Below are positions 7,682 through 15,145 of a stretch of DNA of 64,000 nt, piece by piece (position 1 is the stretch's first letter; the number at the start of each line of letters is the position of its first letter). This stretch comes from Muricauda sp. SCSIO 64092. Lineage in GTDB: Bacteria > Bacteroidota > Bacteroidia > Flavobacteriales > Flavobacteriaceae. The position numbers were made by a program, and so were the translations under genes. The notes under the pieces are model-generated. The model was not told the origin of the DNA and did not search any database. It saw nothing but the letters and a program-made list of their open reading frames with translations. The DNA is taken from positions 992,001 through 1,056,000 of the forward strand of contig NZ_CP095413.1 in assembly GCF_023016285.1 (NCBI RefSeq). Direction: 5' to 3'.

Positions 7682-7708
7682 GATGTAATTGTTAAATGTT
7701 ACATCATG
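7679..7708. promoter_or_regulatory. Perfect 10-bp inverted repeat over a start codon
   Basis: CATGATGTAA, a 10-base spacer, then TTACATCATG. The left arm contains the ATG of the 52-residue lipoprotein. It could be an operator for a dimeric regulator or an mRNA hairpin that hides the start codon. A second, smaller repeat (CTATTTG 7742-7748 with CAAATAG 7758-7764) lies between this gene and the HTH gene at 7863. Confidence 0.5.
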
Positions 7709-7862
7709 AAATTATTCATTGCCAAGCGGTGGCTGAATTATCTATTTGTTTAATTATCAAATAGTTATTGACATTTTACAGTGTCTTGTTCCTATTGAGG
7801 GATAGAGTGTTAAGAAATGAAAAAATAGTTAAAAATCGTTGCAGAAAAGCCTTAAAAATTCT

Positions 7863-8153
7863 ATGGTTTTTATTCATAAAAAGATGAAAAGGAATTTACG
7901 GGAAAGAGTGGGAAAACTAGTTCATGAGCTTCACGAATCGGGTAAAGGACCGAAGACCGTTAGGGCATTTTGCCTATTGCATGGTATTAACTATACGGCC
8001 CTACACAACTCATTTCGAATTGATAGCTTAAGCCTGGCAACGGTGGATGCATTCAAAAAAGCGGTGCCACAGCTCAATATGAACTGGTTTTTATATGGAG
8101 AAGGGGAGGTTTTTTTAGAGAACAATGAAGCAAAAATGACAACAACTCAATAA
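7863..8153 (+). CDS. CI-like HTH repressor, second copy
   Basis: 96 residues from the ATG at 7863; a TTG at 7839 or an ATG at 7884 are alternatives. The helices ERVGKLVHELHESGKGPKTV, RAFCLLHGINYTALHNSF and SLATVDAFKKAVPQLN are followed by MNWFLYGEGEVFL, the closing motif of phage CI-type HTH domains. No peptidase domain follows. It is divergent from the lipoprotein operon across a 180-bp spacer with two inverted repeats and probably controls that operon. It is the last gene before the tRNA-derived scars. Confidence 0.65.
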   Translation: MVFIHKKMKRNLRERVGKLVHELHESGKGPKTVRAFCLLHGINYTALHNSFRIDSLSLATVDAFKKAVPQLNMNWFLYGEGEVFLENNEAKMTTTQ

Positions 8154-8273
8154 CGGCGGGCTTTTTCATCGCATGGAGCGTGTCAAATTCTCGCCAAAAT
8201 TGATGTTTTTTAATATAAATTTATTTGCAATGAACTGATTTTCTGATATATAGAATCTATTAAAATTGGCTTT

Positions 8274-8298
8274 CGGGTTCAAGTCCCGCTCCGAGTAC
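8274..8298 (+). repeat. tRNA-Leu-like 3'-end fragment 1 (att scar)
   Basis: CGGGTTCAAGTCCCG followed by CTCCGAGTAC reads as the T-arm and acceptor 3' strand of a tRNA; TCCGAGT plus A fits a leucine tRNA with 5' ACTCGGA. The 50 bases before it do not fold as the rest of a tRNA, so only the 3' end is present. This is the product expected at the distal end of an element whose tyrosine integrase uses a tRNA 3' end as attB. Confidence 0.65.
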
Positions 8299-8305
8299 AA
8301 CGAGG

Positions 8306-8334
8306 AAAGCTCTTACCAAGTAAGGGCTTTTTTT
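8306..8334 (+). terminator. Rho-independent terminator after scar 1
   Basis: AAAGC-CTTAC / GTAAG-GCTTT hairpin with a short CAA loop and a run of seven T. It directly follows the tRNA fragment, as a tRNA gene's own terminator would, so the scar copy appears to carry the original downstream region. Confidence 0.75.
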
Positions 8335-8390
8335 ATGAAACGAAGTGAAATAAAAGCGGGGCTTGTGTTCACTGCCGAAGTATTGAGGTG

Positions 8391-8404
8391 CCCGCTCCGA
8401 GTAC
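8391..8404 (+). repeat. tRNA-Leu-like 3'-end fragment 2 (att scar)
   Basis: CCCGCTCCGAGTAC is repeated exactly from fragment 1, but without the T-loop. The preceding bases (GAAGTATTGAGGTG) no longer form a T-arm. A terminator again follows. Interpreted as a shorter scar of an earlier integration or recombination at the same tRNA end. Confidence 0.5.
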
Positions 8405-8413
8405 CAATAAATG

Positions 8414-8442
8414 AAAAACCAAGGGTAACCCTTGGTTTTTTT
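8414..8442 (+). terminator. Rho-independent terminator after scar 2
   Basis: AAAAACCAAGGG-TAA-CCCTTGGTTTTTTT, a strong hairpin with a T-tract. Its stem differs from that after scar 1, so the two units were probably separate tRNA-terminator ends rather than a local tandem duplication. Confidence 0.8.
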
Positions 8443-8559
8443 ATGGAATAAAATGAGCCAAACCGATTTCGGTGAAATTTTATTTCGGATAAAACAATTC
8501 GTTTAGAATTGGTTTTTCATTTTCAACAGGTTCGGATGGGGACTCGCCGGAAGGCAATT

Positions 8560-8574
8560 CCCGCTCTGGGTACG
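8560..8574 (+). repeat. tRNA-Leu-like 3'-end fragment 3 (diverged)
   Basis: CCCGCTCTGGGTACG resembles the two upstream scars and also the 3' end of a second leucine tRNA type (ending CCCTGGGTAC). A weaker hairpin, AAATCCC/GGGATTT with a long loop and T-run, follows at about 8576-8612. The third member of the scar series. Confidence 0.4.
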
Positions 8575-8638
8575 CAAATCCCTTTTAACTTATTGGTTAT
8601 GAGGGATTTTTAATTCTATCAGGTTAATGTTTGAAAGG

Positions 8639-9055
8639 TTATTCACCCTCCGCTAAATAAATTCTCTTAGATTTTCTGGCCAGAATACCTGCAATGCTTT
8701 CATCATCTTCATCAATACAACATATTAAACAATGAGCAAGGTTCTCTGGGAGTCCATTCGCCTCGACTGGATCATAGATCGATTCCAAACCCAGATTTAT
8801 AATATCAGAATTTTGGACTTCAGCAATTGCAAACTTATCCGCATCCATAACGGTATTTTCGGGAGTGGTTAGTCGAACCAAATCAACCGAAAGCATCCCA
8901 TTGTCCCTTTTTGGACGTGGAGTAAAAGCCCTGGAGATAAAATTTCCTGTTTTGGGGTCAACATATTTTTTATCTTTCCTATAAGCCCTTCTATAAAATG
9001 ATTCTTTAGGGTCAGTTATAATATCACCCTTGGTCATACTAAGCGGGTAATCCAT
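8639..9055 (-). CDS. Third gene of TIGR04255-type operon, unknown
   Basis: 138 residues, overlapping the upstream gene by 22 bp. It begins MDYPLSMTKGDIITDPKESF with several YRR/RKDKKY motifs, a central AVSVDLVRL-like strand region and a C-terminus (HCLICCIDEDDESIAGIL) that carries two cysteines; it ends in a short acidic tail. No domain was recognised. Tight overlap with both upstream genes implies a single functional unit. The operon sits between integration scars and insertion sequences, typical of cargo. Confidence 0.6.
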   Translation of the reverse strand: MDYPLSMTKGDIITDPKESFYRRAYRKDKKYVDPKTGNFISRAFTPRPKRDNGMLSVDLVRLTTPENTVMDADKFAIAEVQNSDIINLGLESIYDPVEANGLPENLAHCLICCIDEDDESIAGILARKSKRIYLAEGE

Positions 9056-9537
9056 TCCAATAAAGCAGACAATTCTTGGCCCAAGAAGTTACCTTGTTCC
9101 ACAAACTCAGTTCCATCAAACTTTACCAACTTTTCTCGATCTGGATATATTATTATTTCAATTTCTCGATTCCCTGATTTTAACATCAAGAGAATCTCTT
9201 GATTTGGTCCAGGGGTCGCCAAATAAACGTCGTGGCCAAATCTATTAATATGATTTACAATTTCAATCGCTCTTGAAATAACTTCTTCAGGTATGGGTAA
9301 AGCGCCTTCTTCATCCCAATTATTACCCAATAACTTCAAAGCCTTAATTTGACCTATGGCAGCTTCGTTTTCTTCAGAAACCATACCCATATCATGCATC
9401 ACTATAGAACTCTGGTGGATACTTGGATAATCAACGCTTACTACCAGAAAATCGTTAGTAAATGAACTTGCTCCAAAAAAACCTTCTTGATAGCTAGGAA
9501 TCTTGTAAAATTCGGTTTCCTTATTTAAAACTGGCAT
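9034..9537 (-). CDS. TIGR04255-partner protein with NNWDEEGA motif
   Basis: 167 residues from MPVLNKETEFYKIPSYQEGF at 9537, chosen because it overlaps the upstream stop (9521) by a short distance; the frame is open to 9618 but that would extend far into the previous gene. The central LKLLGNNWDEEGALPIPEEV segment matches a recurrent motif (L-x-NWDxxGA-x-P) in proteins that accompany TIGR04255 genes. The C-terminus looks like mixed alpha/beta with alternating strands (REIEIIIYPDREKLVKF). Function unknown. Confidence 0.65.
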   Translation of the reverse strand: MPVLNKETEFYKIPSYQEGFFGASSFTNDFLVVSVDYPSIHQSSIVMHDMGMVSEENEAAIGQIKALKLLGNNWDEEGALPIPEEVISRAIEIVNHINRFGHDVYLATPGPNQEILLMLKSGNREIEIIIYPDREKLVKFDGTEFVEQGNFLGQELSALLEWITRLV

Positions 9538-10297
9538 AAAAATCGTTTGTAATCGTGTCCTTGAATAAATCACTTGTAACAGAATGAGCTGAATCCAGCC
9601 AATTCGATATGTCTTCAAAAGTCTTCGCCTTAGAACTGTTAATTTGGGTTTGCCAAATCACAGCTTGCTTATTCCTTTTGCTTTTTCCGTCTATTATAGA
9701 AAAATGGACGGTACTGCCATCTGTCAATCTGTAAGTTTGATTAATATTCAAACCGAGCATTGTTGCATCCTTGATTGAATAGTTATTTATTAGATTCAAA
9801 TTGAAATTCTTATTAATGAATCTCAGCTTTTCTTCTGAATCTGCTCCATCTATCTCCACAGCATCTAAATATCTCAAGGATATTTTGTTGATGTCCAAAG
9901 GTGAAGAATAACTGTCAATCAACCGTTGGAGGTTTTCTAAAATCAGTGGATAAAACTTACTCCATTCATAATTGACATCGGTATCGTTAACGGTAAAAAT
10001 ACCAGGACCTATTTGAACTACTGGCCATTGATTAAGACTAGTCCAATACTGGTATTTTATACGGGGGAATATTTTAATATTTGGAGGGAACGAATTAGTT
10101 ACTACGTGCTTGAAGTCTTCAGTTATACTCTTGTTGAAAACACCTTGGGCCAAATCAAAACTATGCTCCACTTGATTTCCTCTTGAATCCACCTCTTGAT
10201 TCAATATTAGCTCGAATATGACCTCCTGCAGAGGGGAATTCGGCAATTTAGAAATATGTCCTTTTTTGGTCAATTGTTGTACTCCTCCTACAAACAT
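9521..10297 (-). CDS. TIGR04255 family protein
   Basis: 258 residues. The N-terminal signature LPNSPLQEVIFELILNQEVD and the later KIFPRIKYQYWTSLNQWPVVQIGPGI and LRYLDAV segments fit the sporadically distributed TIGR04255 family. The family is found in genomic islands with unknown biochemical role; it has no obvious catalytic triad or nuclease motif here. First gene of the 10297-to-8639 operon. A defence or toxin-antitoxin role is possible from context but is inference. Confidence 0.75.
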   Translation of the reverse strand: MFVGGVQQLTKKGHISKLPNSPLQEVIFELILNQEVDSRGNQVEHSFDLAQGVFNKSITEDFKHVVTNSFPPNIKIFPRIKYQYWTSLNQWPVVQIGPGIFTVNDTDVNYEWSKFYPLILENLQRLIDSYSSPLDINKISLRYLDAVEIDGADSEEKLRFINKNFNLNLINNYSIKDATMLGLNINQTYRLTDGSTVHFSIIDGKSKRNKQAVIWQTQINSSKAKTFEDISNWLDSAHSVTSDLFKDTITNDFYASFK

Positions 10298-10391
10298 AAC
10301 TAATAAGAACCAATTCTTATTATATAGTTTTCATAAAAATGACAATCGGTTTATTTTAAAAAACCTTACAAAACCTATACCTTTTTAATAG

Positions 10392-10622
10392 TTATTTCCA
10401 ACATTTTACTTTTTTCCTCAGCCGTCTATCCCTTTCAAAATAATAATAATCATACCCATAGCGCTCCAATCTGCCATACTTGTTGATAAGACCCCTTAAA
10501 ATCCTTTCAACTGCTTCAGGACGCTTCTTTTCCCTTTTGATATGGCCTTTATCACAAAAAGTGTACCTGCCCTTATCAACAACATAACTATCCCTGTGGT
10601 TCGCTTTCAGGGTATCTTCATG
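10392..10622 (-). pseudogene. Headless small gene remnant
   Basis: My minus-strand translation gives an open stretch ending at TAA 10392-10394 with natural-looking text (YVVDKGRYTFCDKGHIKR, then ERILRGLINKYGRLERYGYD). No start codon precedes it and an in-frame TAG lies just upstream at about 10633. It reads as the C-terminal part of a truncated gene, family unknown. Could alternatively use a non-standard start. Confidence 0.35.
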
Positions 10623-10686
10623 ATAAGTGACCTAAAGAATCCAAAGGTTCAACAAGCATCATGCAGATCAAATTCTTCAGGAAAAT

Positions 10687-10884
10687 CTAATCTGGTTCCC
10701 TCATGATACCAATGACCGCCCTTAGAGCGGAAACGACTGACTGGACATCCCTTCTCTCAAAAGTATCTTCTTCTAAATAAAAAAGCATCTCGACTCCCAA
10801 ATCAAGGATTTTGGCCAATTCCTCTGGTGAGCCATAGATGTCAGCAATTAAGCCTAATAAGCCTTCTTTGAATTCTTTGCCCAA
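10687..10884 (-). CDS. Small helical protein, unknown
   Basis: 65 residues (MGKEFKEGLLGLIADIYGSP, then EELAKILDLGVEMLFYLEED), predicted all-helical. It sits 48 bp from the divergent XRE gene and may share its promoter region, as an antitoxin or co-regulator might. No family recognised. Confidence 0.45.
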   Translation of the reverse strand: MGKEFKEGLLGLIADIYGSPEELAKILDLGVEMLFYLEEDTFERRDVQSVVSALRAVIGIMREPD

Positions 10885-10932
10885 CTTGTCATATATGACA
10901 TTAATAGCAGTAAAGATAAGTCTTTTCTTGAC

Positions 10933-11178
10933 TTGTCAAATATGGCAAGTATGGAAAAGTCGGAAATGTTGAAAGCTATCGGTGAAAACATCAAAAGAAT
11001 CCGACTTGAAAAAGGTCTGACCCAAGTTGACCTTGTAGGCAGAATAGAAGCACGTATCGACACGACAAATATTTCCCGAATCGAAAAGGGACGGACAAAT
11101 GCGACCATTCATACGTTGTTCAGAATCAGTCAAGCTTTGGAAGTACCCTTGACCGAAATTTGCAATTTGAGTAAATAA
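10933..11178 (+). CDS. XRE-family transcriptional regulator
   Basis: 81 residues, almost entirely one HTH_3 domain: ENIKRIRLEKGLTQVDLVGR, then IDTTNISRIEKGRTNATIHT, then LFRISQALEVPLTEICNL. ATGs at 10933, 10942 and 10948 are possible. Small free-standing HTH proteins of this type control restriction or toxin operons or act as copy-number repressors. It is divergent from 10687-10884. Its stop is followed at once by a cassette-type recombination-site-like repeat (11180 on). Confidence 0.75.
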   Translation: MSNMASMEKSEMLKAIGENIKRIRLEKGLTQVDLVGRIEARIDTTNISRIEKGRTNATIHTLFRISQALEVPLTEICNLSK

Positions 11179-11179
11179 A

Positions 11180-11335
11180 AAAACGTTTGCCAACAAGGGC
11201 AATAATTTACCCACCTGATTGGCGGGCAAGTAGCTGCAATTCGTTAACTTGAAACTTAGAAACTATCAATGGTTGGATTTGCCCCGCTTCAACAGGCTCA
11301 GTGCAGGCTTCTGAAAATCCTTGCGGATTTTCAGC
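11180..11335. repeat. Cassette-site-like repeat, left part, split by two IS elements
   Basis: GCCAACAAGGGCAATAATTT and the following GGCGGGCAAGTAGCTGC, AATTCGTTAACTT are shared almost word for word with the repeat at 42531-42727. Its right end (CTCATAGCCAAGACC at 12610-12624) lies beyond the IS110 element, and its final GTTAGGC (14241-14247) lies beyond the IS1182 element. One 200-base site has therefore received two nested insertions. Confidence 0.6.
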
Positions 11336-11376
11336 TTGGTGTGTACCTGCCTGTATTCTAAGGTTTATCCAAATTT

Positions 11377-12363
11377 TCAAGCTGCATATTTTGCTAAATT
11401 TACATATGGCTTGTCCCGCTTGACCACGGCAAAAGTTCGGCTTACTATTTTATTACGTATCACATTGATTGTTGACATTTTGGATTTACCGGCTTTCAAC
11501 CTCCGCTGGTAATACATTTTTATCTCTGGATCATGCTGTAATGCGGTAGCTGCTGCTTGTGATAGCAAGGTTTTTATTGTTCGGTTTCCCAAGGTACTTA
11601 TCCTGGTTTTGCCTTTTATACTCGTTCCTGATTGATGCTCAAAAGGCGCAATTCCGGCATAACAAGCAAATTGTCTCCAGGTTTTAAACGCTTTAAAGTT
11701 ATCGGTTGCGGTGATTAGTGTTACCGCCAGGATTAAACCGACTCCCTTGATAGAGGTGATATGCTTAAAGGTTCGAGTGATTTCTTGATTTTGTTGGATC
11801 TGAGTTCTTATAAGTTTTTCGATCTGAAGGATTTCCTTGGTCAAAAATTGTATGATCTGTTGCGCAGAAACAAGTATGGGATCATCCGGGGATACCTGCA
11901 GCACTTTTTTTTGCTCGGTGATTTGGTTGAGGTGGGCTGTTCTTTGCCGTACAAGTTTAGCACGGTAAGTTAATAAGTTCTTCAGCTTTAATAATGATGT
12001 GGCCGGAAGTTGATAGGGGGTCAACTCCTTTTCGAACAAAAAGGCATAACGCGCAATAGCTTGTGCATCGACCTTGTCATTCTTTCCACGTTTAATACCC
12101 AGAGACCGCTTGAGTTCCAACCCAGAGATCACAAAATAGGTAAACTGATTTTGTTGCATAAATTCACAAAGTTTTAAGCTATAGATACCCGTGTGCTCAA
12201 AACAAAATACAGGTTCAGTTTCTTTCAATTGTCTTTTCGCCCAGGCTAATAATTTAGAGAACCCAGTGAGGGTATTATCAAATACTTTGTGCGCTTTGCC
12301 ATGATAGAGGTATACATCGAGGGTACTTTTTGAAACGTCAATACCGATAAATTCTTTTTTCAT
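11377..12363 (-). CDS. IS110-family transposase
   Basis: 328 residues, a full-length IS110 DEDD recombinase. The RuvC-like N-terminus shows the first Asp in FIGIDVSKSTLD, the Glu in FCFEHTGIYS and the Asp pair region KRGKNDKVDAQAIA. The C-terminal transposase_20 region has YAGIAPFEHQSGTSIKGKTR with the catalytic Ser, followed by GNRTIKTLLSQAA. It uses a DEDD-Ser mechanism guided by an element-encoded bridge RNA. No disruption is visible, so the element may be active. Confidence 0.93.
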   Translation of the reverse strand: MKKEFIGIDVSKSTLDVYLYHGKAHKVFDNTLTGFSKLLAWAKRQLKETEPVFCFEHTGIYSLKLCEFMQQNQFTYFVISGLELKRSLGIKRGKNDKVDAQAIARYAFLFEKELTPYQLPATSLLKLKNLLTYRAKLVRQRTAHLNQITEQKKVLQVSPDDPILVSAQQIIQFLTKEILQIEKLIRTQIQQNQEITRTFKHITSIKGVGLILAVTLITATDNFKAFKTWRQFACYAGIAPFEHQSGTSIKGKTRISTLGNRTIKTLLSQAAATALQHDPEIKMYYQRRLKAGKSKMSTINVIRNKIVSRTFAVVKRDKPYVNLAKYAA

Positions 12364-12384
12364 TGTACATTTGAATTAGGTTAA

Positions 12385-12530
12385 TGATTGCCAGGGGACT
12401 AAGACTCTTAATAGACCTTGATATCTAAAATTCCAACTGGTTCCGGGCAGTCTAAAAGTTAAGGATGGGACTAATACAGGCAATGGATCTTATCTAGCCG
12501 GCAAGAAAGTTCACCCATCCTTTTCTTTTT
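12385..12530 (-). ncRNA. Putative IS110 bridge RNA
   Basis: In the non-coding end upstream of the transposase start, two large stem-loops can be drawn. One has arms AAGGATGGG (12461-12469) and CCCATCCTT (12514-12522) around a 44-base loop. The other has TGCCAGG (12389-12395) pairing with CCGGGCA (12443-12449), one mismatch. Two long internal-loop hairpins in the left-end non-coding region are the known layout of IS110 bridge RNAs (target- and donor-binding loops). Guide assignment was not attempted. Confidence 0.55.
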
Positions 12531-12624
12531 TAAGATACTTCGATTTAATAATACAAACCTAAGAGCCTGCAGGCAGGCTTGCAAGATTAACCGCTAAACC
12601 ACGCAACTCCTCATAGCCAAGACC

Positions 12625-14240
12625 GTCAGACTGTCTCAAAAGTATTAAGAATTAGAGAGAAACATTATAATGAATTATATACGAGGAGCCTCCCGAGAAC
12701 AACTTACATTATATACCACATGTCTGGACGATATGGTTGATCGGGATAATACCGTAAGGTTTATTGATGTTTTTGTTGATAATCTCGATTTGGAGCAGTT
12801 AGGTTTTACAACTATTTCTAATCAAGGTAGACCAGCATATAATCCTAAAGATTTACTTAAGCTTTATATCTATGGCTATATGAATCGTATGCGTTCTTCC
12901 AGGGTATTGGAAAGGAATGTGTTCGTAATATAGAACTCATGTGGTTACTTAAAAACCTTAAACCAGATCATAATACGATCTCTAGGTTTAGACAATCTAA
13001 TCCCAAAGCCATAAAGCGTGTCTTTAGAGAAAGTGTTTCTATAGCTCAGGATTTTAATCTTATTGGAGCTATATTCATTGCTGGTGACTCTACAAAACTT
13101 AGAGCTCGGAACAGTAAAAAGAACAATTACAATAAAAAGAAAATACAACGCCATTTAGAGTATATAGACAATAAGCTAGATGAGTATAATGAGGCATTAG
13201 CTACCGCCGATGGCGATGAAAAAAAAGCCATCGAAAAAGCGATAAACAAACATCGGGTACATCAAGATAAATACCAACAAATACAAATGGTATTGGAACA
13301 GGATAAGAGCTGTGAAAACCCACAAATATCAACTTCTGATCCAGATAGCAGGCACCAAATTGTTCGGGGAACGATTACCGAAATAACCTATACAGCCCAA
13401 AGGACTGTAGACGATAAACATAAACTTCTTATTGATTACAAACTCACCAATGAGAATGATAAAAAGGCTATGGGTATGATGCTTAGAAGAGCAAAAAGTA
13501 TTTTAAGAACCAATACATTTACAGCACTTTATGACAAAGGCTATCATACCGGTAGTGAGTTCTATACTGCAAATTGCCTGGGAATAAAAACCCTTGTGGC
13601 CATACCAGGTATTGGCAGAAGTAGCCAAGCACCAGACCCAACTTATAATGTTGGGCACTTTATTTATAACAAAAAAGAGGACACCTATACTTGTCCGAAA
13701 AACAGAGAACTAATCTCTAATGGTAATTGGTATAAGGCTAGAAACTATAAGTTTAAGCAATATAAAACCAAGCCTTGTAAAACTTGCCCAGTAATGACAA
13801 GTTGTACAACTTCAAAGGTCAATGGGAAGATTGTTCAACGTAGCCAGTATAAATCGTACATAGATAGCAACAAAAAGCATGTAGCCAATAACCAAGGACT
13901 TTACAAAAAGCGACAAGCCATTGTAGAGCATCCCTTTGGTACGATAAAGAGGCAATGGGGTTTTGATTATATAATTACAAAGAAAGGAATTGCTTCAGCC
14001 AGTGCTGATTTTGGATTAACAGCTTTAGCATACAACCTTAAAAGAATGTTCAATCTAGGCTGGAAACCAAAAATATCCGTCTTAAAAGCATTTTTTAAAC
14101 ACCTTATTTGCTTTTATAATGACCAGAGTGTTTGTTTTAACGGAATCTCAGTTTTAGGTAATCCATTTGGAAAACCCTCTAACAAATTAATATATTTTTA
14201 AAATAAACAACTAATCACGGTAGTTTTGAGACAGACTGAC
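12625..14240 (+). mobile_element. IS1182-family insertion sequence
   Basis: 1616 bp between inverted repeats GTCAGACTGTCTCAAAAGTA (left) and, reverse-complemented on the right, GTCAGTCTGTCTCAAAACTA, 18 of 20 matching. No target duplication: removing the element joins AAGACC to GTTAGGC, restoring the end of a cassette site. It carries a frameshifted transposase gene, so it is probably inactive unless frameshifting occurs. Confidence 0.85.
12670..14201 (+). pseudogene. IS1182-family transposase, frameshifted
   Basis: Two adjacent frames form one protein: residues 1-87 (12670-12933) with the typical IS1182 N-terminus (NLDLEQLGF...GRPAYNPKDLLKLYIYGYMN) and a second frame continuing CVRNIELMWLLKNLKPDHNT through the DDE domain to 14201. 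The junction GTATTGGAAAGGAATG would read VLEKEC if one A were restored to the A run, so a single-base deletion best explains it; -1 programmed slippage is an alternative. The C-terminal part has the usual KTCPVMTSCTTS Cys cluster and RQAIVEHPFGTIKRQWGFDY. Confidence 0.85.
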
Positions 14241-14263
14241 GTTAGGCACAATTAAAAAAAACT

Positions 14264-14890
14264 ATGAGAACATTATTAATATTGGCATTTATTTTAATTG
14301 GCTTTATTGGAAAAACACAAGTGGTGGTTGATTCAATAAACGGAAAAATTTATGTTGACAGAGTTCAGAAAATGGACTTGAACAAAAAGGAATTAAAAGA
14401 CAGGGCAAATCGTTGGGTTGCCAAAACTTATAACAACTCTAACTATGTTACTCGAATTAATAACGAGGACAACATTTTGACAAAAGGAGCATTTGAAATA
14501 GGTGCTGACTACACAGCTTATGGAGCAACTGTTTATTCTTCACGAAAAGTGGAATATACTCTTGATTTGAAATTCAAAGATGGACGATATAAAATCGAAA
14601 TATCTGATTTACTATTCGATGGAACTGACGCTTCAATGTCGTTGGCTGTTTATTTTATGAGTTTAGAACAATATCGTGAGTTCAGTCTGAAAGCAATGGA
14701 AAACTATGACGGAATTGGAAAAAAAGCGGCAATCAAACGAATAAAAAATGACAAAAAATTTAAAAAAGACTACGAATCTCAGCAGAATTATGGAAAAAAA
14801 ATAATTCCGCAGATAATAAAAAAACTTGAACAGATTGATTTGAGTTTATTAAACTTTCTAAAAAACAAAGACGATAAAGACGATTGGTAA
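14264..14890 (+). CDS. Secreted DUF4468 protein (cassette cargo)
   Basis: 208 residues with a Sec signal peptide (MRTLLILAFILIGFIGKTQ). The mature N-terminal half fits DUF4468, a TBP-like fold: VVVDSINGKIYVDRVQK, then LKDRANRWVAKTYNNSNY, then a DNILTKGAFEIGA-like strand and YTLDLKFKDGRYKIEISDL. The C-terminus is Lys-rich. Function unknown; exported to the periplasm. The gene starts 17 bp after the GTTAGGC cassette core and is followed by another cassette-type repeat, so it has single-gene cassette structure. AT-rich compared with the chromosome to the right. Confidence 0.75.
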   Translation: MRTLLILAFILIGFIGKTQVVVDSINGKIYVDRVQKMDLNKKELKDRANRWVAKTYNNSNYVTRINNEDNILTKGAFEIGADYTAYGATVYSSRKVEYTLDLKFKDGRYKIEISDLLFDGTDASMSLAVYFMSLEQYREFSLKAMENYDGIGKKAAIKRIKNDKKFKKDYESQQNYGKKIIPQIIKKLEQIDLSLLNFLKNKDDKDDW

Positions 14891-14892
14891 AA

Positions 14893-15000
14893 AACGGTGT
14901 TTAACAATAGCCATAATCCATTGCTTCGCTGGTCAATTAAGACAAAGAACCTTGCTTACATTTATACTGACCAAAAACTGTAAGCCTAATTCCGTTGCCA
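14893..15000. repeat. Cassette-site-like repeat after DUF4468 gene
   Basis: Begins GTTTAACAATAGCCATAATC, CATTGC and ends TAAGCCTAATTCCGTTGCCA. It has the same order of elements (YAACAA, nnCATAAT, ATTGC ... CCGTTG/AGC) as the sites of the 28.8-45.4 kb array. Confidence 0.5.
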
Positions 15001-15002
15001 CA

Positions 15003-15033
15003 AGGAAAGCGCTTACGAAGTAAGGCCTCTTTT
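15003..15033 (+). terminator. Terminator-like hairpin resembling the tRNA-scar terminator
   Basis: GGAAAGCGCTTACGAAGTAAGGCCTCTTTTA is a diverged copy of the terminator behind scar 1 (GGAAAGC, CTTAC, AAGTAAGG, CT and T-run in the same order). It marks the border between the accessory region and the lipid gene block. Confidence 0.5.
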
Positions 15034-15145
15034 ATTGGTGCTCCTTCTTGATAAATCCTTTTTTAAGAAAGCCCACTCCCAAACCCAAAGAATTATGGTT
15101 ATTTTTAGGAATAGCAAATTCCCTAACCCAGTTAAAAAAAGAAGA

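Larger units (their letters stand above)
11336..12590 (-). mobile_element. IS110-family insertion sequence (ends approximate)
   Basis: Contains the transposase gene 11377-12363 and about 220 bp of non-coding DNA upstream of its start. Both flanks carry similar inverted words: left CCTGCCTGTATTCTAAGGTTT and right (reverse complement) CCTGCCTGCAGGCTCTTAGG, so the ends lie near 11340 and 12585. IS110 elements usually have no true terminal inverted repeat or target duplication and recombine at a short core. Inserted in a cassette-site-like repeat. Confidence 0.6.

Noticed and set aside
8274-8298. Complete tRNA-Leu gene
   Set aside because: The 50 bases upstream do not form acceptor, D-arm or anticodon arm, so only the 3' end is present.
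8266-8451. 61-codon plus-strand frame
   Set aside because: Runs through the tRNA-derived scars and two terminator hairpins.
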